In this document: positions 33,396 through 45,200 of the stretch, piece after piece
How the letters are laid out: each line of letters starts with the position of its first letter
How positions within the stretch are numbered: position 1 is the stretch's first letter
Assembly: GCF_002775205.1 (NCBI RefSeq)
Contig: NC_036450.1
Span: 16,697,479-16,761,478 of the forward strand
DNA length: 64,000 bases
Direction of reading: 5' to 3'
Source: Xiphophorus maculatus
Lineage: Eukaryota > Chordata > Actinopteri > Cyprinodontiformes > Poeciliidae
Made by a program: the position numbers and the translations under genes
Notes under the pieces: model-generated
Databases searched by the model: none
What the model saw: only the letters and a program-made list of their open reading frames with translations
Told to the model about the DNA's origin: nothing

Positions 33396-34736
33396 ACAAG
33401 TTAGTTTTTCAAATTATGTTCTGTTGGATTTATTCGGAATGCAGCAAATAAATATACATACTGTCATTAATAATTTTGTAGCAATGAGATAAGTAGAAGT
33501 TTTTTTCCCCCTTTCTGTTGTAATGTTCACTTTTAAATATTAAACTATATTTAAAAGTGGCAATCAACTTTCCCATATAATCAATGGGCCAATGAAAAAA
33601 AGGCTGACTGGAACATAATTGTACATGAAAGGTCTAACAGGGATATCAGACCAACAACGAAAGCTTATTAGCAGTCTATTACATTGGACTATGGAAAAAG
33701 TCCAATGTACTATGGAAAAGTCCAGTGCTGTTTACTTTCAACAGCTTGCATAATAAGTATGCAAGCTACTTATTATGGAAAGTAAACAGCTGTTGTAGCG
33801 TGCATAATTTGAGGAATAGAAAAATAGACAATTTCATTTGAAAAATTTCAACTTATAATGAGATCCTATATTGAAGTTATAATTAAGAGAGCATCAATAT
33901 TTTAAAACCCCAGTCACAAAATATTGTGGGGCTGAAAGAGTCTGTGCTCGCATATAAAATGACTGACTTTTGGTAAGTTTGGTACTAACAGAATTTTAAG
34001 TTTAAAATGTTGCAGGACATTAGATTTTATAGATGCACCAAAGAATCAGAATCAACTTAATTTGCTACGTTTTTGGGCACTAATAAAAAATTTGACGTCG
34101 GTTTCTGTAACTGGCATTGTAATGAAACATGCAATAAACAAAACAAAACAAGCAAAACTGTCTATTGTTTAAGCTGAGTAATTGACTACCCTGCCTTGGA
34201 GATATAGATTGTATTCGGCAGAGAGATGGCTTGGGGATAGATCTGAGGGTAAAAGCATAGTCTGTAGCAATAAATAATAATAAATAATAAACATAAACAC
34301 AACAATACAACAAACAAAAAAGCCCATTGTGGGTTTAAAAAGAAGTAAGCATAGATATCTGTAATCCTACTGATATTAAGTACATTTCCGTTCATTACGA
34401 AAGCCATTTTGTCGGAGAAATGTCATCTATGTCTTAAATAAATATATGGGACTAGTGCTTGATTATATGTTCTAATGATCTGCCATACACAAGCATTACT
34501 GAGCTCAAGCAGAAGAGGGCGCTGTTGTTGACCCACCATTATGCCGCTGTTAACCGTCTGTTATAAATAAAGGTTTGGCAGTACGCGTGGGGTGATATTT
34601 CTGGAAGGAACTGAGTCGCTTAAGTACTACTAGTACATTGTCTTATTTAAAAGGTTCACTTCCAGACAGACTGAGTGCATTTGAACTTTTTTAACGATTC
34701 ACAAATATCACAAAAGCCGACTGAAACCTTGAAAAC
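33396..34736. other. edf1: Intergenic region and probable edf1 promoter
   Basis: AT-rich DNA containing the compound palindrome. From about 34510 to 34736 the sequence carries more CG dinucleotides and leads directly into the edf1 start, so the edf1 promoter and 5' UTR are likely here. No clear TATA box was placed. Confidence 0.35.
33681..33789. repeat. Compound inverted repeat
   Basis: Two foldbacks lie side by side. ACATTGGACT / AGTCCAATGT pair at 33681-33708 around an 8-base loop. CTGTTTACTTTC (33728-33739) pairs with GAAAGTAAACAG (33778-33789), and inside it CATAATAAGT (33749-33758) pairs with ACTTATTATG (33768-33777), leaving a 9-base bulge. AGCTTGCA / TGCAAGCT (33743-33750 / 33760-33767) offers a competing stem. 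Confidence 0.8.
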
Positions 34737-37081
34737 ATGGCCGAAAGCGACTGGGATACGGTGACTGTGTTGAGGAAGAAGGGCCCTACTGCTGCCCAGG
34801 CCAAGTCCAAACAGGTCAGTATAAGTACGCGTAAAACCGTTTGTTTGGTTTGTGTCCCCCCCCCTTGAATCGTTTTCCTGCGAGACATTAAAATGGCGCA
34901 CTCTGGTTGTCTGCGTTTGTTGTCGTGGAAACTGGCGTTTTTCTTGTTTATGTGTCCGACTTCTGCATCGCGTGGTGCGGTTTAAAGACAACAGATGCGA
35001 CCGTTTTATGTTGCTCCACAGGGGCAACATAATGTTGATATTAATGTTGCTGATAGAAGTGTTTCTTTTGCTTAACAGCTGACAGGCTTGGCCAACACAG
35101 ATTAATCTTTGACATATGTGAAGTTTGGAAGTGAAAGTACAAGCAGTGCCGTTTCGTTTTTAAGTCTTAGACACATTAAACGGTTCACAAAACGTTATTA
35201 TTGGTACATAAGTCATAGTTCTGGAGACAACGACCAGATTTCTGGCTTAAATTCAGTTGAAAGTCTGTTGCTAGGTTTGAAAAGGAAGTGTCCAAAGAAT
35301 TAGACTGAGCTTGGTCACAAAAGTTTGTAGTTATAATATGACAAAATGTGAATCACGTGACGTGGATCTAAATACATTTCAAAGCACCGTAATTATCACT
35401 AAAATGCTATTTAAACTGTAAACAGTTATAGGCATACATCTCTGCCAAAATGACAGGTGACACTGATTTCTCTAATGTGGAAATATTTTTTGTGTTGAGT
35501 GAGCTGAGAGATCATGCTGACTGGGTATAAATGCCAGATTGCATTGAGGCAATGTTGGTGACCATGGTGCCATTTTGTTGCGTCAATACACAAAGATAAG
35601 CAGACTCATTTATTAGCCTCATTCTTGGAAGTGACAAACAAAAGCAGATAGAGCTCACCACAAACATAGTCATAATTAAATTTTACCTCCAATAAAACAG
35701 CAATTAGTTTGGAGACTTATTGTTCACCCTTCCTCCTTTGTTTATGTTTTTCCTCCAGGCAATCACTGCTGCTCAGAGACGTGGGGAGGATGTTGAGACG
35801 ACTAAAAAATGTAACTCGTTACAAAAAGACAAGTTTTTAACAGCTTTAAATAACGTTTATGAACTCATTATTTTTCGCTGATCAAAATTGGCTCTAGATC
35901 AGGGGTCTCAAACTCCAGACCTTGAGGGCCGCAGTCCTGCAACTTTTAGATGTGCCTCTGCTGCACCACACCTGAACAGAATAATTAGGTCATTAAGGCT
36001 CTGGAAAACTGATCTGCACAAGGAGGAAGTCATTAAGTCATTTCATTCCAGTGTTTTGTATCTGTGGCACATCTAAAAACTGCAGGACTGCGGCCCTCGA
36101 GGCCTGGAGTTTGAGACCCTTGCTCTAGATAAACTCAAAAGCTGCATTTGCATGTCTAAGTGCCTCGAACCGGTCCTTGTCACACAGGGTCTGCAGGACA
36201 GAATAAGCAGCACCTTGTGACCAAAAATACTGCCAAACTGGACAGGGAGACAGAGGAGCTGCACCACGAGAGGGTTCCTTTGGAGGTGGGCAAGGTCATT
36301 CAGCAAGGCAGACAGGAGAAGGGAATGACCCAGAAAGACCTCGCCACAGTGAGTATACACACTTTGCATACTGACCTTCTGTGGCAACTTGTAATGTTTT
36401 ACTGACGTTCACTGATAAATACACTTGTAGATATAGGAGTTAAACACATTGTCTTAGTTTTGACTTGTTTAAGCATGTTTTCTAACCTGTTTTTACACTC
36501 AGAAAATTAACGAGAAGCCTCAAGTGATTGCCGACTACGAAAGCGGAAAGGCGATACCCAACAACCAGGTCATGGGAAAAATTGAGCGAGTCATTGGTAA
36601 GAAAGGCTCTTGATACACATAAACACGAGAACACTGCATATAGTACACATAATGTAGGAAAGAAATACATGGAGTTTTAATAATGGGTTACTTACTGGAA
36701 GACTGGCATTGAAAAGGTGAACAAAATTGCTATCTGAACCCTTTTTTTTCATTTTAATGTTGAAGCATTAGTTGAAATCATTAGACACGTTGCATTGGTA
36801 TTGGGTCCAGAACTGAATGTGTAAATGGGTTGTTTGCCTGTTATATTTGATAATAAACTTACTGAATCCAGAAAAATCTTGTACCGTGTTAATGAAAGTA
36901 GAGGCTGTAAATTATTAGTTATAGCCTGTTCAATGAATATGAAAAAATATCTTCTGTTCAGTATTAGGTTTTCTGTCTTTTTCATTTCTTATTTTTAATT
37001 TTTTCTTTTTTTCTGTCAGGCCGAAAGCTGCGTGGGAAAGATATTGGGCAACCCCTAGAGGCCAAACCGAAGACGAAATGA
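34737..37081 (+). CDS. edf1: Endothelial differentiation-related factor 1 (MBF1)
   Basis: Five exons, 34737-34814, 35759-35810, 36188-36348, 36503-36596 and 37020-37081, total 447 nt and 148 residues, the same length as human EDF1. The protein opens [17 protein letters not shown], the conserved MBF1 N-terminal domain, and residues about 80-135 form the Cro/C1-type helix-turn-helix ([19 protein letters not shown]). Known roles of the family: transcriptional coactivator bridging TBP and bZIP or nuclear receptors, calmodulin binding, and sensing of collided ribosomes on the 40S subunit with recruitment of GIGYF2/EIF4E2. The KKW codon is split over exons 2 and 3 in phase 1, as expected. Intron 2 carries a MITE. 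The last residues (EAKPKTK) differ from the mammalian tail. Identification secure. Confidence 0.97.
35900..36122. mobile_element. hAT-type MITE in edf1 intron 2
   Basis: A 223-bp element with terminal inverted repeats: left CAGGGGTCTCAAACTCCAGA, right end in reverse complement CAAGGGTCTCAAACTCCAGG. It is flanked by a perfect 8-bp duplication CTCTAGAT (35892-35899 and 36123-36130). The interior is self-complementary (CTTTTAGATGTGCC and GGCACATCTAAAA). Ends 65 bp before edf1 exon 3. Too short to encode a transposase. Confidence 0.85.
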
Positions 37082-37610
37082 ACACAAAGCCTCGAAATCA
37101 GCCCTCCCCATCCCCATATGTGTCCCCTAATTTAACCCTGAATCCTTTCCAAGGATTTCTTGGAACTCTCTTCCAAGAAATCCTTATTCCTGTACCCATC
37201 TCCCATCCCACCCAGCCAAATATCCCACTTCTCTTCTCCAATCCTCTTCCTTACCTGGGCTGATCTCACCTGCGTCCCGCCCGAGGACCTGGTGATCGAC
37301 TGTACCACAGGCTGCGTACGAACGGGTCATCTGTAAAACTTAATGTAAACAAACATGATTGAATGCATTTTTTTTCTCAGTAAATTTCTTTCACCTTTTA
37401 GGCTTTTAGCATGACGGTGGTAAGTCATTCAGAGGCTAACTCATTTTTCATGATCAAACAAGTCTAACTTTCAGATCTGAGCATGTTGTAAAACCACAAG
37501 TGCTTGACTGCATCTTTTTTTTTTCTTCACACTTTTAGGACAACTTGGTGGATGTTAATACCGTGCTTGAAATGTTTTAATGCTAAATAAAGTTTAGCAG
37601 TTTATGATGT
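37082..37610 (+). other. edf1: edf1 3' UTR
   Basis: Non-coding sequence after the edf1 stop, rich in CCC/CTT runs at first. AATAAA at 37586-37591 is followed by a GT-rich stretch, so cleavage near 37610 is likely. The short frame 37078-37263 is proline-rich by composition only and overlaps the true stop. Confidence 0.6.
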
Positions 37611-40600
37611 CAGGTTTTAAGATTTCAGAGCAAAAATAATACTCGCATGTTCATTTGTAAAATTAATACTTATGGGGTGTTATTTACTTTGTAGAACAAA
37701 CTTTGTTTTAATATTCAAAATCTGAAATCTTGAATGTTATGACAAATGTGATCCACCAGGTGGCAGAATAAGATCAAAATGCTTTTGGGTGGTCCAACTC
37801 AATTGCAAGGCTTCTTATTTGCTCCACACAAAAAAAAGAAGGAGAGGAAAAAATCAGATAATACATTAAAAAAGGGCCTTAAAAGTAATCATGTATTAAA
37901 AAAAAAACAATGAAGCTCAAAAAAACAATATTCAATTGGAATGAATGACTGGATGGTTGGCAGAATTTTTTTCTCATCCAATTAAAGGCTGTTCCCACAG
38001 CAAAAGTGTAATTGAAATGCAAGTGTTTGATGTAAAGGCTGCTGGAGGTTGAGGCGGCCGTGTTTTAACTGATGAGGTTGTGTAATTCTGCTGCAGTTGG
38101 CTAGTAGGCAAGTTTTGCTGCAGAAACAGGAAAAGCTACAATTCCTTTAAGGGAGAGGAAACATCCAAAGGAAGCTGTAGATGTGTGTCATCCAAGCATG
38201 GAAGCGAGTCTGATTTCTATATCGGAGTGGATGACGATTGAAAAAAAATCTTTACACAGATACACACAGAAAAATCATCACATCTATGACTGAAGTGTAG
38301 GAATTATAGACTTACATATTTTTATTGCCATATAAAAAAAAGTTCACATTTTCTGTTTAAATATTTAGCCATAACTTGGAGGCACTTTCATATGCCAAGG
38401 AAACGGCCCTAAAAATTGAACTGGAGTAGGAATATTGAGATTAGCTGTGAATAAGTGTTTGGCCCTTTACAAGCTAATTCTATTTTTGCATGTTTTGTTG
38501 CCCAAAAATATTTCAGGTTCAAAAGTATAAAATGGAGTTTTGAAATGATTTCCTTAAAGGACGTGAGGGGAAGTGACACAAATCAACCTGGCTCTATGAT
38601 GTGGAAAAGGTAATGGCTGCTTCCTAAATGTCACTGGCTGTCCCATCCTTTGTATGAAAGGCATCAAACATTTAATGTTTCTGAAAACTGGTCTTTGACA
38701 ATTATGTGGAGGAATGTTAGCCCTGTTGCTTTAATTTATTCACAGCTATTCAAGCAATGCTACATTTAGGTAATTCTACATTTTCTCAATTTAGATTGAG
38801 GCCAGTTTTTTACTGAACCCCTTGAAAACCTCATAATATTTATACAGTATTTGTTGACTTTTTGGATGCTGCATGACCTTAAGTTCAAGTGCATCCCAGG
38901 ACATCACCTCCATGTTTCATTGGCAACATGATCTCTTTTTGTAGTTCTGTAAGTTTTATGCCAGGAGTAATGGGGTGCACAATGTCCAAAAGGTGGGTGG
39001 GTGGGGTTTCTGGTGGGTTAGTTGGATACTTGACAGACTCCTTTACTTGGTGGGAGTGTGTGTGTGGGAGACAGAGACCAGCAGTGTTCCTGGAAATGCC
39101 ACTCCATTGGCCAAAACACCCTAGCAACATGGTTCCACCTATGACAGAGGAGCACCCGGTGGTTTGAAGGAGTGATGTGAAGCAGAAAGCTGTGGGGTGG
39201 GCCGGTGTGAGGGGGAGTCAGTGGCAGCACGGAGGAGACACATGGGTGGGGGCATAGGGCAGAGCTGTTTTGGCCTGAGGCTCCAAACTCCAATTGAGAT
39301 TCCTCAACACGACCAACCTGTTATAGGTTGAAGGGTTAACGGGTGATGCACCTGCGTCTTTCACAACAGCAAACATTTCCACTGTGAAAATGCTACTTTT
39401 TTTTTTTTTTTTTTACATTTGTTTCACCTTAAAATTTTTATTCAGAAATTTTAGCATCTTTTTACTAATTCAAGAACATATCTTCAATTTAGTCATTAAT
39501 ATACAACTTTTACATAGTTTTTTTTTAATGTGTGTCTGTGTAAAACATACCCTTATAAAATTCTGTTTCTAAGGAGGACCTGAACTAAAATGTTCACTTT
39601 ATAAACTCTAATTTATGATAAAACAAAAAAGCTATGTACATATTTATATGACTCAGCTGCATTAGCTTTTCACAGTCACTTTCTACCAACACTGACAGAA
39701 TATAGTTCATTGTTGGACGCATGTTTATTATGTTGGCCAAAATTAAAGTAACAGCATTGGCAACAATATACAAAAACGCACTTATTTAAATTATCATAAT
39801 GGCTGCAATAGAAAGATATTAAATTGAATAAAAACATTGTTTTAAGCATCTATTCTTGCTACTTGTTATACTTCCAGTAGCAGCTAAAGTGATGCTCTGC
39901 TTACACTTTATTGTGCATAAACAGAATAAATAAGTGAAAATTCAGCTTATATCTTAAGGTACTTTGTGAAAGTACTACACGTATCATTTCGCTCTGATTT
40001 GTAAAAAATTATGATCTTTGCCACGGTTTGTATGAGAATACTCTTCAGTTGCAATAATCTTCAGCACCACGAGGTGGGGCTGCACCACAGACATTCCTAC
40101 ACCAATGCCCATTTTTAAAATATCCATTAACTTGGAGACGTACAAAAAGTGCCAAAACACAGAATATAACTGTGGGAAAATATATGCACAGTTTATTGAG
40201 CGATGCAAATAGGACAAACAGACACACACACACACACACAAAAGAAAATCAAATCCATTATGCACTAGTTCAGAGCATGTTTCTTGTTAGAAATTTAAAT
40301 TAGTTGTGGGCAAACACCTGCATGCAGGCTGTTTACCAAACAGTTTATTTGAATATTTTTATTGGGGATAAAAAAAATACAGAAAAAAGATCATTTGAGC
40401 CTTTTTCTGCACCCAACAATAGTCACAAAAGGAAATGTACATATAAAAAAAAAAAAAGACAGTGAACTCAGAAAAACTTCCAGTGACTTGCGTAGGAAAA
40501 CAAAAATACGTCATAAATAACACCTGCTGTTCATATTCATGGCTTTTTAAGACCTGCTTGGGCTCACGTTTGCTTTTGAAAATCATTTACAAATAACTGT

Positions 40601-41270
40601 ACAAAGTTGTTACCGGAACATTCTGTGAAAGGCCAGTTTCACAAAAGACAAATGAAATATATTTACACTTGGTTCAAATCACTGAAACACATACAAAGAA
40701 CAAAAGGCACCTCAACAAAAGTCAAAACGTTTAAATGTGTGATGGAAGTCAGTAGGGCACAGGTGTCAAACTCCAGTCCTCAAGGACTGTCCTTGCACTT
40801 TTTCCTGCAGTTTTTAGATGTGCCACAGGTACAAAACACTGGAATGAAATGGCTTAATTTCCTCCTCCTTGTGTAGATCGGTTCTCCAGAGCCTTGCTAA
40901 TGACCTAATTATTCCATTCAGGCGTGGTGCAGCAGAGGCTCATCTAAAAGTTGCAGGACTGCGGCCCTCGAGGACTGGAGTTTGACTCCCCGGCAGTAGG
41001 GCTTGGGAAAACTTTGTCAGTCAATACAGAAGCAGGTGTGTTTGATAGTTTTGGCCAGTAAACCAGTAACCAGTTGCTTTCACAGTACAGCACTATGTGC
41101 CTGCGGCTTAAAAGTGTGGAGGAGAAGATACGACAAGTTCAAATTGACAATCAACATCTTATTTTGAGAAGAAACTAGATGTAAATGGAGAAAAATGAGC
41201 TGTATGTTTAGACAACTAAGTGTTATAGACAGACACATTATCAGGTTATAAGTTAATAAGCTTCCACAGT
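37611..41270. other. Region between the convergent edf1 and prag1 genes
   Basis: AT-rich sequence with poly-A/T runs (for example the T tract near 39400), a CA microsatellite at 40221-40241 and one MITE. Bases about 38420-38960 contain phrases resembling a second decayed Tc1-like family (GTGTTTGGCCCTTTAC near 38454, TTTGCATGTTTTGTTGCC near 38487), but the match is weak. No gene supported. Candidate prag1 poly(A) signals in reverse (TTTATT) occur at 41284-41289 and further left. Confidence 0.5.
40758..40993. mobile_element. hAT-type MITE, same family as in edf1
   Basis: About 236 bp sharing the ends and interior of the edf1 intron element (left GTGTCAAACTCCAGTCCT; right CGAGGACTGGAGTTTGACTC; interior TTTTTAGATGTGCCACAGG and TGGTGCAGCAGAGGC). 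Flanked by CAGTAGGG at 40750-40757 and 40994-41001, an 8-bp target duplication (9 bp if the next C is counted). Confidence 0.8.
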
Positions 41271-42279
41271 GCCTCCACATCTATTTATTAAATACACAGG
41301 ATGTTAAATAAGAAACTTTGGTAATGGTACTTTGTCAATCACTTTTTTCTAGTGATGCACCTAGAAAGTTGGCTGAAAGTTTGATCGGCTTTGACCAATG
41401 ACCAGCCTGATCAGTGAATACACCACAACAGAAGATACCAGGATATGCTGACCACACTATTTTCTGAGGAAGTCATTACTGGTGGAAGTCATCTCACAGT
41501 TAGCCATTCTTTGTATCAACGTGGTAACTATAATCAGGGGAAACAAAGATGTGAAGAATGTTCAAACTTTCTACAATATGGTTTCATCTAGGCTGCAAGA
41601 GAGCAGATAACCGGGACACTAATTGAGTTACAACAAAGTTGCAGTGGTTTATCCTTTCAAGCTTTTAACTTCTACCTGTTGTAGAAAATGCTGCATTTGG
41701 AAACTTTGGCAACCTCAGAGCTAACGTCAGGACCCAGATTATGTATAAATAACCATGGAAACAGCAGTGTCAGCTGTGCCTGTTCACCAATATATGATGC
41801 TAATGCTGGTAGAAAATGTTAACTATGTAACCCTTTTCTCAGATGACAGTAAACCTGGTTTGCAGCAATTTGTCCCTCACACTCACACACACACCAACAG
41901 ATGTAGCCTTTACTCCCAATATAAAGGATTAAACACTCATGGCAGAATACTGATCTTCTATTTTCTGGTCTTAAGAGAAATCCCTTTCAACAGGTCCAAG
42001 CCTTTTAAAAAAACAGATTTTGTAAATTAGGCCCCAAATTTTGATTGGTGCATCTCTCCTTCTTTAGGGTCCTCTTATCCTGTCTTCATGGGGGCTGCCA
42101 TTGGTGAAGAAACTCCAGCACAGAGTGTGTAGATGGTTTGATTTATGGCTCTCATGCACGCAGAAGTAACATTATCAGGTTCACAGTTCAGTGCATAGTG
42201 TCTGGATATTATCTAGGACTCTCATTCGCACGTTCACAAGTTCACACATGATTTTAATGCGGCTCGCACACATGAGCTG
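41271..42279 (-). other. prag1: Probable prag1 3' UTR
   Basis: Minus-strand sequence directly after the prag1 stop. A reverse AATAAA at 41284-41289 would give a 3' UTR of about 1 kb; further reverse signals lie near 40190 and 40340, so the true end may be farther left. A short CA-rich run lies at 41880-41893. Confidence 0.4.
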
Positions 42280-45200
42280 TCACTTTAGGGAGTAGAGCAG
42301 TTCAGCTGTGTGGCAGAGAGACAGAGGGTGAGCTGTGGAAAAGTACTGACAGCACAGCCAGTCCTCCAGCTCGGCGTTCCTCTCTGGCTCCAGCGAGCGC
42401 TCGGCGAACTTCATCATCAGCAGGGCCCGTTTCACATCCAGCCAGTTGAGCAGGCCTTCGTTTCGGGACCCGTCAACAAAGCCCCCGCCTCGCCTGTGCC
42501 GTTCCCACTGCTGCTCCATCAGGTCTTTCCGGGGTCCCCAAAGCAGGCTCTGTAGTATCCGCTTAGCCTCCTGGATGTGGATGCGCTTGATGGGGTCGGG
42601 TTGCAGGAGGAGCTGTGCGAGCTTCTGGAGGCCCACGGAGTAAATGGATATAGGGGGCACAGGAGGCAAGTCCTCGCAGCGGTAGTCCTGTTCCCTCAGC
42701 GCTGGACTCACCTCAAATGGGTTGGGCAGGTGGAGAAGCTCGTAGATCAAGATGCCAGCCTGGAACTCGTCAAATTTACGATACTGAGCAGCAGAGACAA
42801 TCTCGGGCGCCAGTCTGGCGTGGTCACGCTTGATGCGAGGGTCCCCGTTCGTCGAAGCAGCGTCCTCTGACGAGCGCCGCTTGGCCTTGGCGAAGTTGCT
42901 GATGAGGAGACGGGGAAGGTGGCGCTGAACGTCTCCAGCAGCTGCACCGTTACAGGCACTGCCATCAGCGGCGCTCTGCTGAGTTAGGTGGGCTGGCCTT
43001 TGTTGGTGAGGGATCAACAGCAGGTTTTCTAAACACAGGTCACGGTGCGTGACCCCATGTTCCTTCAGGTGCTCAAGGCCATTGCAGAGTTGCAGAAGCA
43101 GGAAGCAAACACGGCGCTCGTAGACCTCGGGCTGAGTCTTATGGAATGCCTCCCACTCCCGAACGAAGTCAGCAGTGGTCTGATGGGGAATCTCAGGCGT
43201 GATGACCACCACTCTCTCTTGCTCTGCTTGCTGACCCTGAGCAGATGCTGCGCAGTGGGGTGATGTAGGAGCCAGCGCAGCAGGCAGAGAGACTTCATTT
43301 GAAGGCAGCATGCTCTGAGGAACACAGGCGAGGAAGTGACCACAATCCTGCTGGATGTTAAAGTGAGGAGGGATGCTCTGCTGCACTGTCAGACCGTAGA
43401 GATGACCCTGTTTGGCATCATTGGATGAACTCTTACAGATCTGTGGAGCAAGCAACATAAGGCAGAAGTGAGAAAGGACAAAAACAGATTGCATGTAAAA
43501 AGGTAAACGTATGTTCTTGATAATAACAAAAAATATTTGTTAATGGAAATAAAAGAACCCCCCCGCCCCCAGTTTTTGATTTATATATACACAATATTTT
43601 GATTGCAGTAGGTTACCTATAGAAGTCATTCATTGTCTATTTCTGCTTATCTTTGGGGAATGGGGACTGCAGTCTACAATCATTGGTTGAGACCCTGGAC
43701 GGGTTGCTAGTCTTCGCTCTGTACCTTCAATTAGAGCAGGAGTGCTCTAATTGAAGCACCCTTGAGACCTACCATCCTGCAACTTTTAGATGCATTCTCA
43801 CTAAAACAGACCAGGATCAGCTCTGAACAGGCCTGCTAACAAGCCATTCATTTGATTCAGGTGTGTTGGAGCAGGGAAACATCTGAAAGTTGCAGGATGG
43901 TAACTCTCGAGGACTGGACTTGAGCACCACTGAATTAACACTAAATACACATTTGGACCCAAAGGTTGAAACTTGTCTCCAAAGTAGACTTTTAGAAGCC
44001 CAGAGAGAAAAAAAAAATCAAATCAGTTTTAGCAAACAATGTTTAATATACCTATGAACAACTGTCGTATATCCATTAGGTTGTGATTAACAAATAAGCT
44101 AATGATTATTTACTTGAGAAAAGAAGGGTGGAGGTGATGTACCACTTCCTGTGAACCATAAAAAATGAAACATGTAAACCAATTAACATAATAGTAAAGC
44201 TGGGGTAAAAGCGATGCTGTTACATGTTAAACTCCAGGTGATTTTGTTGTTCATTTGTTTTTTTGTACACTGTCTCACTTTTCTATTAAACTCTGCATGT
44301 TCGTTTCTCAGTATTCATTTCACACAGGAAGACTATTGGTGGTGTACTGCCTCCAACCTCCATTTCCACATGTAAATAACCCTTTGCTTCTTAATAAACC
44401 TCCCAATGCAATCGTAATGGAGTATTTAAAGGTTCACAAAATAGCATTAAATAAACCGGAATAATTTTGAGATCGGAATTGTTTAAGGTTGCTGAAGTCC
44501 ACTTTGGTCTTCAGCTATGTAGTAGCTACTAGCTTAGCATCGCAAATAATACTGGCAACTGAAGTTGTTTCAGAGAAGTTTCTCTTCAGAATCTCTATTC
44601 TGTTAGTTTCACACAGGAAGAATTTTGGTGGTGCACTGACTCCTAGATTAATTTTCTTTGTTCAAAATATTCTTCTCCTTTGTAAATAATCATTCAGTGC
44701 AAACATGATGGTGGTCATGGTGTAGAAACCACAACAATGTTTTTCAGATCGGCGTTGTTGACTGAAGTCTGCTTCGGTCTTCGCCTCCGCAGACCAGCCA
44801 TTAGCTTGAACCTAATTTTTTTTCTTTATAGGCAAGTTATTAACTGCTCGCATTTTTTAAAACAAAATAAAAATAAAAATCCTGGACCATCTCTTTAAGT
44901 ATTATAAAAGACTGTCATGGGAAACACTCAACACCACCAAAAACCATTCTCATAAAATGTTAACAATGTTTTTTATTGTGGCTACGGTTGGATTGCTAAT
45001 CTCTCCTAAAAACATTTATTGGGAACAGATTTTAAGAATCAACATGTCTGAAACATAAAAATAATTAAACACCACAGACAGCCTATTAAACACAAAGTGG
45101 CTGCAGAAATATATATCATCAGCAGTTCTGAAGGATGCTCTCATGCTGCATTGTGTGTGCGTGTGTGTGTGTGAGGGGTGGCCTTGACAACAGTGGTTTG

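Noticed and set aside
33728-33789. Compound hairpin as a microRNA precursor
   Set aside because: Stem interrupted by a 9-base one-sided bulge, AT-rich arms, competing folds; does not look like a Drosha/Dicer substrate.
38885-39293. Overlapping 81-92 residue frames on both strands between edf1 and prag1
   Set aside because: No splice structure, no family resemblance; GGTG/TGTG-rich composition explains the lack of stops.
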